Assembly (NCBI GenBank): GCA_947179485.1 | Contig: OX359245.1 | Coordinates: forward strand, 60,251,067-60,315,066 | Direction: 5' to 3' | DNA length: 64,000 bases | Source: Allacma fusca | Lineage: Eukaryota; Arthropoda; Collembola; Symphypleona; Sminthuridae | Part shown: positions 28,049 through 38,834 of the stretch, one piece after another | How the letters are laid out: every line of letters starts with the position of its first letter | Position numbering within the stretch: position 1 is the first letter of the stretch | The notes under the pieces: model-generated | The model's input: only the letters and a program-made list of their open reading frames with translations | What the model was told of the DNA's origin: nothing | Database searches by the model: none | Program-made: the position numbers and the translations under genes

Positions 28049-29284
28049 CAGCTGGGTAGGGAAGCTCATGGGAACAGGACCAACCCGAGTATTTGGGTAC
28101 AGGAACAGGAACAGGTCCAACATGGGTACAGTTTAAAAGTTCCCAATTGTAACAGGAACAATACAGGTACTTTATTTTGTACCCAGAAACCCGTGACCAC
28201 AGTACCAAACAGGTACAGGAACGAAAGTCGCTCCTGTTTGTGTGTTCCCAATAGAAATAGGTCCACACTGTTGATTGACCCATATTTAAACGCGTGGACC
28301 CGGGTACTTTGACGTTTTTGAACTTTAATCATTTCCAAAGCACCAATGAACGCTCGAAATGAATTTTTAGCATTCCAGTGCAATTACTGCATGTAGGTTT
28401 TATTGTAATATAAAAGTAGTAGTAAAAATTATTTATTTATTTCCACTGCAAACATTCGGAAGCATTTACGAAGATAAACTTATCAGCAAAAAAGCTTAAA
28501 AGTAAAGTTGCTTTTCCGCCCTTAAAAGAAATAAACAAGTTACGGTGCAATAGTTATTTTATAGTACAAAATTATGCAGGAACAATGAAATTATTTATTG
28601 AAAAATCAAAAAAATAGTAAAAAAACGTTTAACTTAAATTCATATGTTTAAACTAAAGTACCCGGGGACGCACCCGGGTACTTGCATAACTTTTGGGAAT
28701 GGGTACACGTTTTGGGTACTTTTCAGGTACGGGTACAATTTCAGGAACAAGTACAAGATTTTAGATGTGTGAACAGGTACAGTAACGGAAAATTTGTACC
28801 TGCAAAAGTTTAGCATAGGTGCAGGAACATAAATTTTGTACCTGTATTTATGGGTTCGTGTTCAGGAACAGGAACCAAGTTTTTGTACCTTTGCGCTTCC
28901 CTACAGCTGGGGCCGGATTTTTTTGGGAAGAAGGGAAGATTCTTCCCAGGAAAAAAATATTTCTGGCAGGGAAAATCTCAAAAAGAAGGGATTTCATTTT
29001 GAAAACAAGGATTTTTAAATTCTTTGGCAGGGATTTTAAAATTTGTTGGTGTGTTTCAGTTAAATTTGTTATGTAAGTAGGGGTTATTAGATTGGTTGAC
29101 TTTGTATTTGACAAGGAATTGACATGTTGTAGGGAAATTATTTTTGCCAACCGGGATTTTAAATTTTTTCCGTTGATTTTTTATTTAGCAGTGATTTTTG
29201 AAATAAATTGTTCAGAACCTCCCTGGAGGGACATAGCATTCAGTAGGAAAATTCAGAAATGATATTGAAAAAATTCGACCCCTG
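28049..29284. mobile_element. Short MITE, copy A, interrupted by a second hAT-like element
   Basis: The counterpart of 36148-36538 in copy B. Its right end is GAAAAAATTCGACCCCTG (to 29284). Its left terminus is split by the 847-bp insertion at 28057-28903. Without the insert it is about 381 bp. Confidence 0.55.
28057..28903. mobile_element. Non-autonomous hAT-like element, GGTAC-rich
   Basis: 847 bp bounded by TAGGGAAGCTCA and TGCGCTTCCCTA (inverted, one mismatch). The flanking 8-bp direct repeats CAGCTGGG are exact (28049-28056, 28904-28911). Both halves are dense in GGTACAGGAACAGG-type words, direct on the left and inverted on the right. Copy B has the uninterrupted site near 36148, so the empty allele is visible in the same window. 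There is no transposase frame. Confidence 0.88.
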
Positions 29285-29741
29285 AAACATTCTACATATT
29301 GTACAACAATAAAGCAGCTTTTTTAGTAAGTCCTTAGGTTTAAATAGTGTTAAATATAAACATTAATTAAGCTTATAGAATAAAGATCATCTAGAAAAAG
29401 AATTTAAATATTCTTCGAAAAGTGGTCATAATTCTGAATAAGATGCCCAGCAGACCTGGTTTGAGCAAGACTAATTTGATTATGTGTCGTTGAGTTTTCA
29501 AGGTGCGATACGACCTTGCCTTCGATAGCTCTCGTGTAATCAAACTTAAAAATACAGAGCATTTTCAACAAATAAGAATATTTATTTATTCCGGACAACA
29601 GAGTTACATACTTCCATAGATTTTAAAATGGAGATTTTACTAGAGCCCATCTGTAATTGATTCAATTAAATGTGTACTACTAATAACACTGATTGCTATA
29701 AAATTAATTGTAAAGTAAACAAATTCCACCCATAAAATTCT

Positions 29742-29960
29742 TTATAATCTATGATAAAACCGAAAAAACTTGTCACTCTTTCTTTTTTCTTCGGAACCCT
29801 TTTCCGTCACTTCTTTCCTCCTTGGATGACTTGGACACTTCCCTCTCGGATCCGCTATGCCAGTAATTTTCTTCATGCCATTTTCTCTCACTTCGAAGCT
29901 GATTGCTTGATCCCTCGCTTGACCATTTTGCTCTGCATTTGTAATTGTGGACATATTTAA
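29742..29960 (-). pseudogene. Decayed Lys/Glu-rich coding scrap, copy A
   Basis: A minus-strand frame with ISFEVRENGMKK and DKFFRFYHRL, matching the scrap at 37052-37437. A one-base indel between the copies shifts the middle of the frame and is later compensated, so neither copy is under strict coding constraint. The gene of origin is unknown. Confidence 0.35.
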
Positions 29961-30198
29961 TTATTTAATTGCAGACGGTGAGGCGTGAAGTTACATAAAT
30001 ATTATGATAAAAACTCGTTTAATATTACATCCGTAAACATCGGGTCAGTTCGTTGCCTTGATAATACATGTATTCTGAAAATTACGAGCAACATTATTCA
30101 GAGAGTTTCACTATTTTAGCGTTTCTAAAAATTAAACCAGTGTAGAAAAGTAACGACTAAATTTTAACTTCACATAGAAAATAAAACGAAAGTTATAT

Positions 30199-30844
30199 AA
30201 TAATAATAATATAATAATAAGGGCCCGTTAAGGCCGCATTTTATTCTTGCACTTGAGCTTACTCATTATGCCACATACAACCTTTATAACTTGAGAAGTT
30301 ACAACTGAGAAGCTTATACCGGCTCTCTTCGGTTTATAGAGTGGTGGGAATCACATGTACAGGGTGTCGTACATATTTATTCCCCTTATATAAGTAGGCA
30401 CAGAGCTAGACAAGTGGGACAAACACCCCTCAGTCCATTCTTTCCATTAAGAGAGTATAACACAAGTCTTTTTGCTCCAGCCGAGGAAATGTAGAGTAGA
30501 AGGAATTGGGAGGGAGAGGTTTTTGTTTGGGTTAATTGAAGGAGATTAACGGACGCTCATTAGACTGGAATGTCTAGCGAGCAATGCAGATTGGCAGCTT
30601 CTCCTGGTTCCTCTCCGTCTAAAGGATGTCCACTGCTAGTTCCCCTTGTGCATCCAGGCCATGGCTTCAGTCTTCAGAGTGCAAGCCCCTTTCACGCCCT
30701 TCTCCTCACCCCACCCAAAGCTATAGTAGACGATAGAAAGAGCAGTGGAAATTATTAAAGTATCAGAGCTTTACTGGAATCGAAACCGACTCCAGCCGCA
30801 ACGAACGGGACGCTCTGACAACTCAGCCACCCTGCCTGGCTTTT
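30199..30844 (-). mobile_element. tRNA-derived SINE
   Basis: 646 bp with exact 14-bp target duplications AACGAAAGTTATAT (30185-30198, 30845-30858). On the minus strand the head, near 30844, carries a box A-like TGGCTGAGTTG (30829-30819). A box B-like GGTTTCGATTCC follows (30787-30776) at tRNA spacing. The element ends in a TTATTA-type A/T tail at 30199-30221. The same locus in copy B (about 38610) is empty. Head, tail and long target duplication fit LINE-mediated insertion. Confidence 0.8.
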
Positions 30845-31060
30845 AACGAAAGTTATATTCCTAGATATAAATATTTGATCGTAACTGCTAGAGATGTGTT
30901 AAATACAAACATATAGATGGTACTGTACACACATAAGAAATCTTCATATAACTATAACGCAAAGAAAATTTGACAGCATGGTAAGTGAAAACATACTATA
31001 GTTAACTTAACCTTAAGATAAACAGTTATCTACTGAGTTATGTGCATTCTAATTTCCCAA

Positions 31061-33111
31061 TCATTGTAGTCTCAGATTTCCCAACTGTTTAAGCATGACT
31101 GCTTGGGTTAAGCAGAAGATCAAATTTTCTAGAATCCATAAAACTGATGTACACAGGTAACACTGAAGCAGGACTTCACAAACCATGTAAATGTTAACAC
31201 CAGAGTTTTCCTTTGGCGATAAGGATTGCCTATTACGTGCACTTTTGAATGTAAATTGTTTTTGCGACAAAGCTGAAGTGAATCGATGCATTTCATCCCA
31301 GTAAAAATTTATACCGCTCGAGAGCAACAACCCTAACCTTTTTTTCACCACGTGATATTTGTCTTGAATCAGATCTCCCTCAAAAATGACATACGTCGTT
31401 TGCAGAAACGTGTCATCAAAAATATTTCCATTATGAGCAAATTTTAGGGACGTATTCTTTTTCATCTGTTCTTCCAAAATGTTCCAGTGCAAATTCAGTT
31501 CTGTTGAGATTGTTAGTACAGCAGTTTTGGCTTTCGTAAGATTCGTCATAGCTAATTTGGTCAAATTTTCGTTACAGATGCAGCGAACATCTCTAAAAGC
31601 CTCATATTTTTCAACGTTCCATCTCCAGTATGATAATTCACCGTCCCTGTACGTAACTGAGGAAAAAATATCTGAGCAAGTCCGATTGTTCTTGTAAACG
31701 TAATTACTTCATCTCATAAAATGTATCCGAAATGCTTGTACAAGCACCTCCAGGAATAAACAATGTAAAATTTTCTAATTCTCTCAGTTTGGTCCATGGC
31801 ATTTTCATTGGGAATGCAACTGAAAAGTCGGACTTGATCATTCCTTTGTAACCATTTGAAATTACCAGGGCCATGAGAATCTAAATGGATATGACAGCTT
31901 TTCCTTTAGTATTTTGCATACCGAGTTTCATTGACTGATCAATTAGTGATCCGTATAGAAAACAAATAGCTCCTGCAGTTTTCGTTTTAGCACCAACGAT
32001 CTTTGCAGACAAGAAAATAGCCCCTGCCAAAATTGCTGTGGATAAGCATACCCAAACCATGTGTTTAAATGGAGCGTAGTAAATATCCAGTCCATTCCTG
32101 GCTTGGGTCACACTGTCAGAAGTAATAAAGTGAAACATTGGCAGATGACCAAGGATGTGCATGTTACCAGCTTCAACTTGCTGATCAAATTTCAGTATCG
32201 GGAACTTGCTCCCATAATATGACGTGGCATTCGGATTAACGCCACTGCACAGAAAAATCATTGTATTCAAATATACTGACCAAGAATTCCTAATGCTATT
32301 GTGTTGCACACAATTGTCGTCATGATAGTTAAAGCGATTATCAAATTTAAAATAGATATTTCGCCCTTGAAGTATTGCAATTTCATAGGCAGTCTCAACT
32401 GCTCTGAAGCAATTGTCTTCAAATAAACCATAGAAGCACTCAGTGTAGCAAACTAAAGTTCTAACATAGCTGCAAATATATGAATACTTGTTGTGTATTG
32501 TTGTGACGGTTCAAATAGAATACAGGCATCCATTCATGAAAAAGACTTTGAATTTTCTCACGAATATCCAAGTACAAACTGTTACGCTCGACCAGATTTA
32601 CGATGATAAATACGTAGTCGTCAAATTTCAGATAATTTTTAATAATAATAATAACAGTCTTAAACTCGTTATCGTTTTCATTCCACTTTTGAAACGTGTA
32701 AAACGGTGGCTTTACTATAACCTCTTTGATTTTTTCCCAATCGCAGCTATCGTATTCAAAACTCCATGCTTTTTCTGATATGAAGGACACGAAGCATCGT
32801 GTAAAGGACTGTTTAAAAACATAAGGGTGAGAATATTCAGTGGCATTCCTAATCACTGTATTTCCGTAATCACAAAAGCTTTTATGCAGGACAAGTTCAA
32901 ACGGAGTGGAAATTGATGATTTATCAATAACGTTAGAAATGTCTGTGACTTTGATAAAACAATTGGAGTAATAATTTGTTGCTTCCCTCAAGCTTGTAGA
33001 ATGTTCTTCAATTGTAATTTCAGTGGTTGCTTTGGTACGAACAAGAAGGGAAAACTTGGTTGATAAAATCACACTAAATATAGCTTTTATGATAGGCTGT
33101 AACTTCTGCAT
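31061..33111 (-). pseudogene. IR pseudogene in duplication copy A
   Basis: Nearly the same protein as the intact IR at 38835-40874, but broken three times. A 2-bp loss in the HNSTHNK region near 32505 shifts frame after about 203 residues. A TGG Trp codon in M2 has become TAG near 31880. A 4-bp insertion near 31705 shifts frame in the second binding half. The signal peptide (MQKLQPIIKAIFSVILS), pore stretch and the C-terminus with SGVNIYMVCEVLLQCY remain readable. Decay followed the block duplication, since copy B lacks all three lesions. Confidence 0.85.
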
Positions 33112-33129
33112 GATTTCAATTTGTTATAT

Positions 33130-33360
33130 GTGAAATACTTCATACAAGCGTTCAAGTCAGGTAGACTTTTAAAAAACCTTGACCTGGCCTGACATGATCT
33201 GACCTGAACTTGACTTGAACTAATTTTGAAAATTGGTCTAAACATCCGCATTTGCACTTCAAGAATCAAGTATCTCAAGGAACTTGAATGTTCGTGTACC
33301 CAATTTTCAAGTTCATTTGATAGACTTTGATTTCTTGACGTTCATGTTGTATTTATAACT
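33130..33360. repeat. CTGACCTGA/CTTGAACTTGA word cluster upstream of the IR pseudogene
   Basis: Recurring GACCTGGCCTGACATGATCTGACCTGAA words, partly matched at 40920-40985 in copy B. Composition is like the subterminal parts of the other short-motif elements. No termini were found. Confidence 0.3.
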
Positions 33361-34445
33361 TCATTCGAACTGCTCTTGAATTTCATTATGAGAGTAAAAT
33401 TGTAGTTAATGAATAAAAAAAGTAAAAATTGCGTTCAGCTTTGATAGTTGATAGCAGGGACTAAAATCGAAATTTCACAGTTACAAAAATTTGTATGTAA
33501 ATGTAAATGGATAGTTGTAATTGATCAGTTGCTAGAATTTTTGAATTTCGGTACTTACAATACCTGAAAATTGAATTTAGGGGAAAGTATTGGAATCGCA
33601 ATTAGCGTCTAAAAAAATTCAAAATTTGTTTCGAAAATCCAAAGCTCTTTGTCAAATATTTCCTTCATATGTTAAAGTTTACAAAATTATCCGCATTCAA
33701 ACCCCTCCCCATCCTAGGTTGATAATAGTTCGATCGTTACTAGGATAACTTTAACACCCGATAAAAATCGTTTTTTAAATTGCTAAAAATATTTGGAACA
33801 GCTGGCAAGAGGGGGGATAATACGCGGGATTAAACACCCTGCTAGTTGGGTTTTCCCGACTCTCAGTTCTAACGGATTGTTCTAATTTTCCACTTCTGAT
33901 TCGGTATCAGTTATAAATGCCAAAAACAACTAGTCTAATTCACTGATTTCCATAATTAGGTTAGCACTTATATTTTGACCTGCACACGTATGTATGTAAT
34001 TGAAAGCATGAACGTTGCACTCACGCAGTGTCTGTAACCAATTCATGTCGCCCATACTTATAAAAATATTAATATATTAGATAGTAGTTCATCTGCGTCC
34101 GCATGTGTATTGACAGCAAAATTTATCCTCACAGACAATAATATTGCCTTCAAACCTTTTGTTAGCTTCAGAACAGGTGAACTGGGTAGTAGCCAGTGCT
34201 CATTTTTTAATGACAAAACACTGAGTACTGAGAACACACTAAAAAAAACAATAAGTCCGAGCTTTTAATTATTCAAAGTCGGGAACAGAATATATGAATA
34301 ATTATTCTTGAGCACTAGTCATTGCAAATACTACTTTAAAGTCGATGCTAACAAAACATAGCTCTCCTTTATATGTCTTCGAATTAAAGGAATTACTAAG
34401 CCTAAACACTGTGATAAAATGTTAGGGCTCAGTGACTTTGTATTT

Positions 34446-34505
34446 ACTTCAAAGTGAGGATGAAGACTTAGTCAGTTTAGTTTGATGAAAGGGTGTATCC
34501 CCGCC
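34446..34505 (-). promoter_or_regulatory. Conserved IR upstream block, copy A
   Basis: CAAAGTGAGGATGAAGACTT then GAAAGGGTGTATCCCC on the plus strand, 1335 bp before the start of the dead IR. Same block as 24471, 41811 and 58663. Confidence 0.35.
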
Positions 34506-34940
34506 GTCTTAAAATAGTATTTGTTTCAAAGTAGTTTTATTTCATTCAGTAAAGCATGTTTAAGGACCCACTTTAACATATCATAGCTACTGTATTATAC
34601 TGTAAACGCCCGCTTATTTGCTATATAAAAAATAAGTGAAGTTGATTATCGACATTTTCTCCACTAAGTTGAAGGAGTATTGTTTCTTGAAATACATAAT
34701 TCTGATTACACCGATTCTATAGTTTTGAAACCTCGTGTTTGAGTTTTATGTTGAGGTTATTTCGCAAATTAATTGAACTGTCAAATTAGAGAAAATCAAG
34801 GATATACTTATTGAGGATTTCTTAAATTGAACATATGTTATTACATAATTATATCAGGTTACCTATAGATATAACATCTAATATTCACAGTTCCTATAGA
34901 TATAAAGCCATTACACAAAATGAATTTTTTACTATCTGTG

Positions 34941-35549
34941 AGCCTCAAACATAAGAAATTCATAAAAACAAAATTTTGTAGCAATTTCGCTTCAGAAATT
35001 CATCTTGGGAAAAGTAGGAATTTGGACTTCACAATTATTGAATCGAACGTCCGGCATTCACAAGAATTATTTGGAACTCTGTATTTGAAGAAAATTTATG
35101 GGAATTTATTTTACAAGGTTTGATATTAATTTACAATGACCACAATTGACAGGACCGTGAAATCCGGGACAGGAAGTACATTTTGTTGTGTTTTGTAATA
35201 CAGAAACATTGGGATTAGTTATTTGAAAATTGTATGAATTTTAATAATCTTATGAATATTCCCTACTGGTTTGTTTTTACTGTAACTTTTTACGGAGCGT
35301 ATCGTGTAGAAATTTTTGTGCAAGGAGAACATGTATCTTATGAACATCCCCACTCAGTGTATCTACTGTTACTTACATATAAATTCACCATTCAAAAGAG
35401 ATTAAGCATGCTAAATGTAAGGAATTAATGATCGTGCTGAAATGAAGGAAGATGAATGAAATCTTCGAATATTGTTTTACATTAATCTGAAGACTAATTT
35501 CAGTTTATTAAAAGGGAAATCAAAAGGAAATCGAAACAAGATTTAATTT
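34941..35549. other. Spacer between the two duplication copies
   Basis: About 600 bp not matched in the other copy. Two short plus-strand frames (34920-35123, 35234-35428) have no motif. Nothing else is recognised. Confidence 0.45.
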
Positions 35550-35555
35550 AAAAAA

Positions 35556-35598
35556 CTTGAGTAACTACTTTAAACAGGATTTTTATTTTCTTTTGCAT
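35556..35598 (-). pseudogene. IR leader remnant
   Basis: An ATG at 35598 gives about 14 hydrophobic codons like the MQKK leader of the pseudogene at 27473, then a stop. Homology ends there, at the duplication boundary. Confidence 0.5.
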
Positions 35599-36147
35599 TG
35601 TGTTAAATTCTTACTGGTGCCATTGCTTGTTTCTAATCATGAGGAGGATTTCAAGAAATAACTAATCAGAAAAACTGTGAACGTTAGATAATGTGCAGAC
35701 AAGTTTATAGGGAACGAAAGATGTATCCGAAATCCCATCAAGGAACATATTCCCTTGAGATATTATTCGGTATTTGAATATTATTCTTCAAAAATATTAT
35801 CATTCCATTTTGTCCGGGTAAGTTAATGTTTTTTAATCTACTGAAACGTTGCAAAATGTATTAATGCTCAACAACATCCGTGATATTACATGTCTTTGAA
35901 TATCCATAAGTACTCGTTTTATTTGAATGGTAAAGAGTCTTCTTGAAATGTGTTAATTTAAGTACAGAAAGTATATTAAGCAAAAGGTTCTTAGGGAAAA
36001 AACATGGGAAAACTCAAGTGTCTTTTCTTAATGTTAGTTGTTTTTATTGGGATGGACGGAGTATTTATTACTACTCACTGTTACGGATTGCAGATTCCAG
36101 AAACACCTTGTATAATAAAATGCGTGCTAGTTCAAGACTTAATAAAG

Positions 36148-36538
36148 CAGGGGTCGAAATTTTGTGGGAAGGCGGGAAGATTCTTCCCAGGGAAAAATAT
36201 TTCTGCCAGAAAAAATCTCAAAAAGAAAGGATGGCTTTTTGCAAACAGGGATTTTTTAATTCTGATCTTCTTTGGCGGGATTTTTAAATTTGTTGGCGTC
36301 TTTCAGTGAAATTTGTTAAGCAAACAGGGGTTTTAAGATTGACTGACTTTATTTGACAGGGAATTGACATCTTGTAAACCAGAGAAATTATTTTTACCAA
36401 CCTGGATTTTGAAAATCGTTCACCTTTTATTTAGCAGTGATTTTTGAAATCGTTGAGAATCTCCCTGCAGGAATATATCATTCAGCAGGGAAATTCAGAA
36501 ACGATGTTCCAGGGAGATTTGAAAAAATCCGACCCGTG
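36148..36538. mobile_element. 391-bp MITE, uninterrupted copy
   Basis: Imperfect inverted termini: CAGGGGTCGAAATTTT on the left and AAAAAATCCGACCCGTG on the right. CAGGGGTCG ends are hAT-like. The interior is rich in GGGAAGATTCTTCCC and GGGATTTTAAA words. Target duplications are no longer clear, so it is older than the block duplication. Confidence 0.5.
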
Positions 36539-37051
36539 AAATAGGTTATTGTAATAATAAAGCAGATTTTTAGGGTTAAATAGTGCTCAAAAATAAATAT
36601 TACTTAAGCTCTTAGAATAAAGGTTATCTAGAAGCAGAATTTTGATTTTTTTTCGAATAGTGGTCGTAATTCTGAAAAGGATATGAATAGGAGCAAGACT
36701 AATTTGATTGTGTGTCGTTGAGTTTTCAAGATGCGACAGTACATTGACTTTGATAGCTCTCGTGTAATCAAACTTAAAAATACAGAGCATTTTCAACACA
36801 CAATAATATATATTTATTCCGGACCACAGAGTTACACAATTACGTCCAACGATTTTTAAATGGAGATTTATGTCATTAGTTTCCTGTAACTGGTCAAAAT
36901 AGTTTCAAACAATAATTAATAAATGTCACTTCACAAAATGCCTATTTTACTTGAGCCCATCTATAATTCATTGAATTAAATGTGTACTACTAATAACACT
37001 GATTGCTATAAAATTAGTTGTAAAGTAAACAAATTCCGCCCATAAAATACT

Positions 37052-37437
37052 TCATAATTTGGGATAAAAATGAAAAAACTTGTCACGCTTTCTTTTTTTT
37101 CGGAGTCCTTCTCCGACACTTCTTTCCTCCTTGGATGACTTGGATACTTCCCTCTTGGATCCGCCATGCCGGTCCTTTTTCTTCATGACATTTTCTCTCA
37201 CTTTGAAGCTGATTGGTTGATCCCTAGCTTTTCCATTTTCCTCTGCTTTTGTGATTGGCTGCTGCAACTTCTCCAAAAGCTTCGCATACTTACATTCCTT
37301 GGTAACTTCGTGTAAGTTTTTAAGGTACATGGGAACATCTGAATTCTCTGCAACTCTAACGTTTGAGTAATTCCAACCGTAATTTTAGTCTCTGGTTCAA
37401 TATATGTATCGGTAACACCGGAAGGATTTTTAAGCAT
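37052..37437 (-). pseudogene. Lys/Glu-rich coding scrap, copy B
   Basis: Two overlapping minus-strand frames (37198-37437 and 37052-37330). They join by a frame change near 37330 into a readable stretch with PETKITVGI, YLKNLHEVTKECKYAKLLEKL and KREVSKSSKEERS. This looks like a piece of a real gene, possibly an exon with basic tail. Copy A retains only the last third. No family is recognised. Confidence 0.35.
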
Positions 37438-38834
37438 TGCGACGACATTATGGTTAAATTGCTGAAAACATTTTAACTCACAAATTATTTTATAATTATT
37501 ATAAATTAAATTATAAATCCTGATAGTATACTCATAAAGCTAATTGTTGCCATGTTTGCGAAATGTAAAAATTTGAAAGTTTTCAAGTCGCTTCAATGGA
37601 TCCGAAAGTATAATGAATGAATCCAGTCTTCGGCTGTTGATATGTTACGTAACGCCATTCCTCAACGATGGTAGTTGAGTGCATTCAGTGCTGGAATTCA
37701 GTCGTTTGTCCAAATAGTTGCCTTTATTATGTGCAGACGGAAAATGATTTTATTAGATGTAGCAGCAAATTAAAAAGTTTTTTGGTTGAATTCGATATGA
37801 GCTGTGCTAATAGTGGGATCGTGGACTTTTAACAAATTACGTCAAAAAATATAAAAACACGCTAAGTCAGTGAGTCCAGGAACGTTTTTAGTGCTTGGAA
37901 CATCGAAAAATCAAAGTGATTACAAAGTGATGACAAGACTATAACAACACATGTATCATTTTTATATCAGGGAATTGATGTCATTTTGATTCAAAATTAA
38001 TTCTGAAAACCTTGAGACAATATTGTTTTCAAAACCAAAAAAATTAGATCCTGAAATGAAGCTTACTAATATATACAGTTGGTTGAAAAATTGAGCTTCT
38101 TTTTACTTTCAGTTTTCAAAATCAAAGACCTTCTAAATTGTTCAAAGATTGCATTGTAAACAAAATGATGGTAGTATTTTAGTATTATCAATTAAAATTT
38201 AAGTACCAGACCTTAGTAAATATATAAAAAATAAAATATAAATAAAAATAGTTATATAATTATATATAGACAAAAGGAACCAGAGGACAGTAAATCTGTT
38301 GTTGTTGGATTACATCATATTAAACATATATTCTTCTTCACATCCGTCCCCTAATCGTTTCGAATAATTGCACCGTGCTTAATGCATCCAAGGACAGTAC
38401 ATATTTAATTATTTAATTCCAGACAGTGATGCATGAAGTTTAATAAATATTACGATAAATATTACGATCATAAATATTATATCCGTAAACATCAGGTCAG
38501 TTTGTGCCTTAAAAATACATGTATTCTGAAATTACGTGCAAGAATATTCAGAGAGTTTCACTACTTCAAAACGAAAATTAACGACTAAATTTTAGCTTCA
38601 TATAGAAAATAAAACGAAAATTATACTCCTAGGTATAAACATATGATCATAACTGATACAGATGTGTTAAATACAAACATATATATGGTACTGCACTGTA
38701 CACATATGCGATATCTGTATGTAACAGTAAAGCAAAAGAAAATTTGACAGCATGGTAAGTGAAAACGGACTATAGTTAACTTAACCTTAAGATAAACAAT
38801 TATCTACAGAGTTACGTGCATTCTAATTTCACAA
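37438..38834. other. Non-coding part of copy B
   Basis: AT-rich. 37438-38389 has no counterpart in copy A. 38398-38830 matches the IR 3' flank of copy A (29965-31060, minus the SINE). No gene is seen. Confidence 0.5.

Larger units (their letters stand above)
27400..34940. repeat. Segmental duplication, copy A
   Basis: Matches copy B (35550-42335) in order: IR N-terminal leader, 3' flanking sequence, a 380-bp MITE, a decayed coding scrap, a minus-strand IR, and about 1.8 kb of its upstream region, ending at TTTTTTACTATCT in both. Copy A differs by carrying a hAT insertion (28057-28903), a SINE (30199-30844) and a deletion of about 1.15 kb near 29955. Confidence 0.8.

Noticed and set aside
30570..30758. 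62-residue ORF inside the SINE
   Set aside because: Falls wholly within the tRNA-derived element; no coding motif.
34920..35428. Two short plus-strand ORFs between the duplicated blocks
   Set aside because: No motifs, AT-driven composition, no copy elsewhere in the window.
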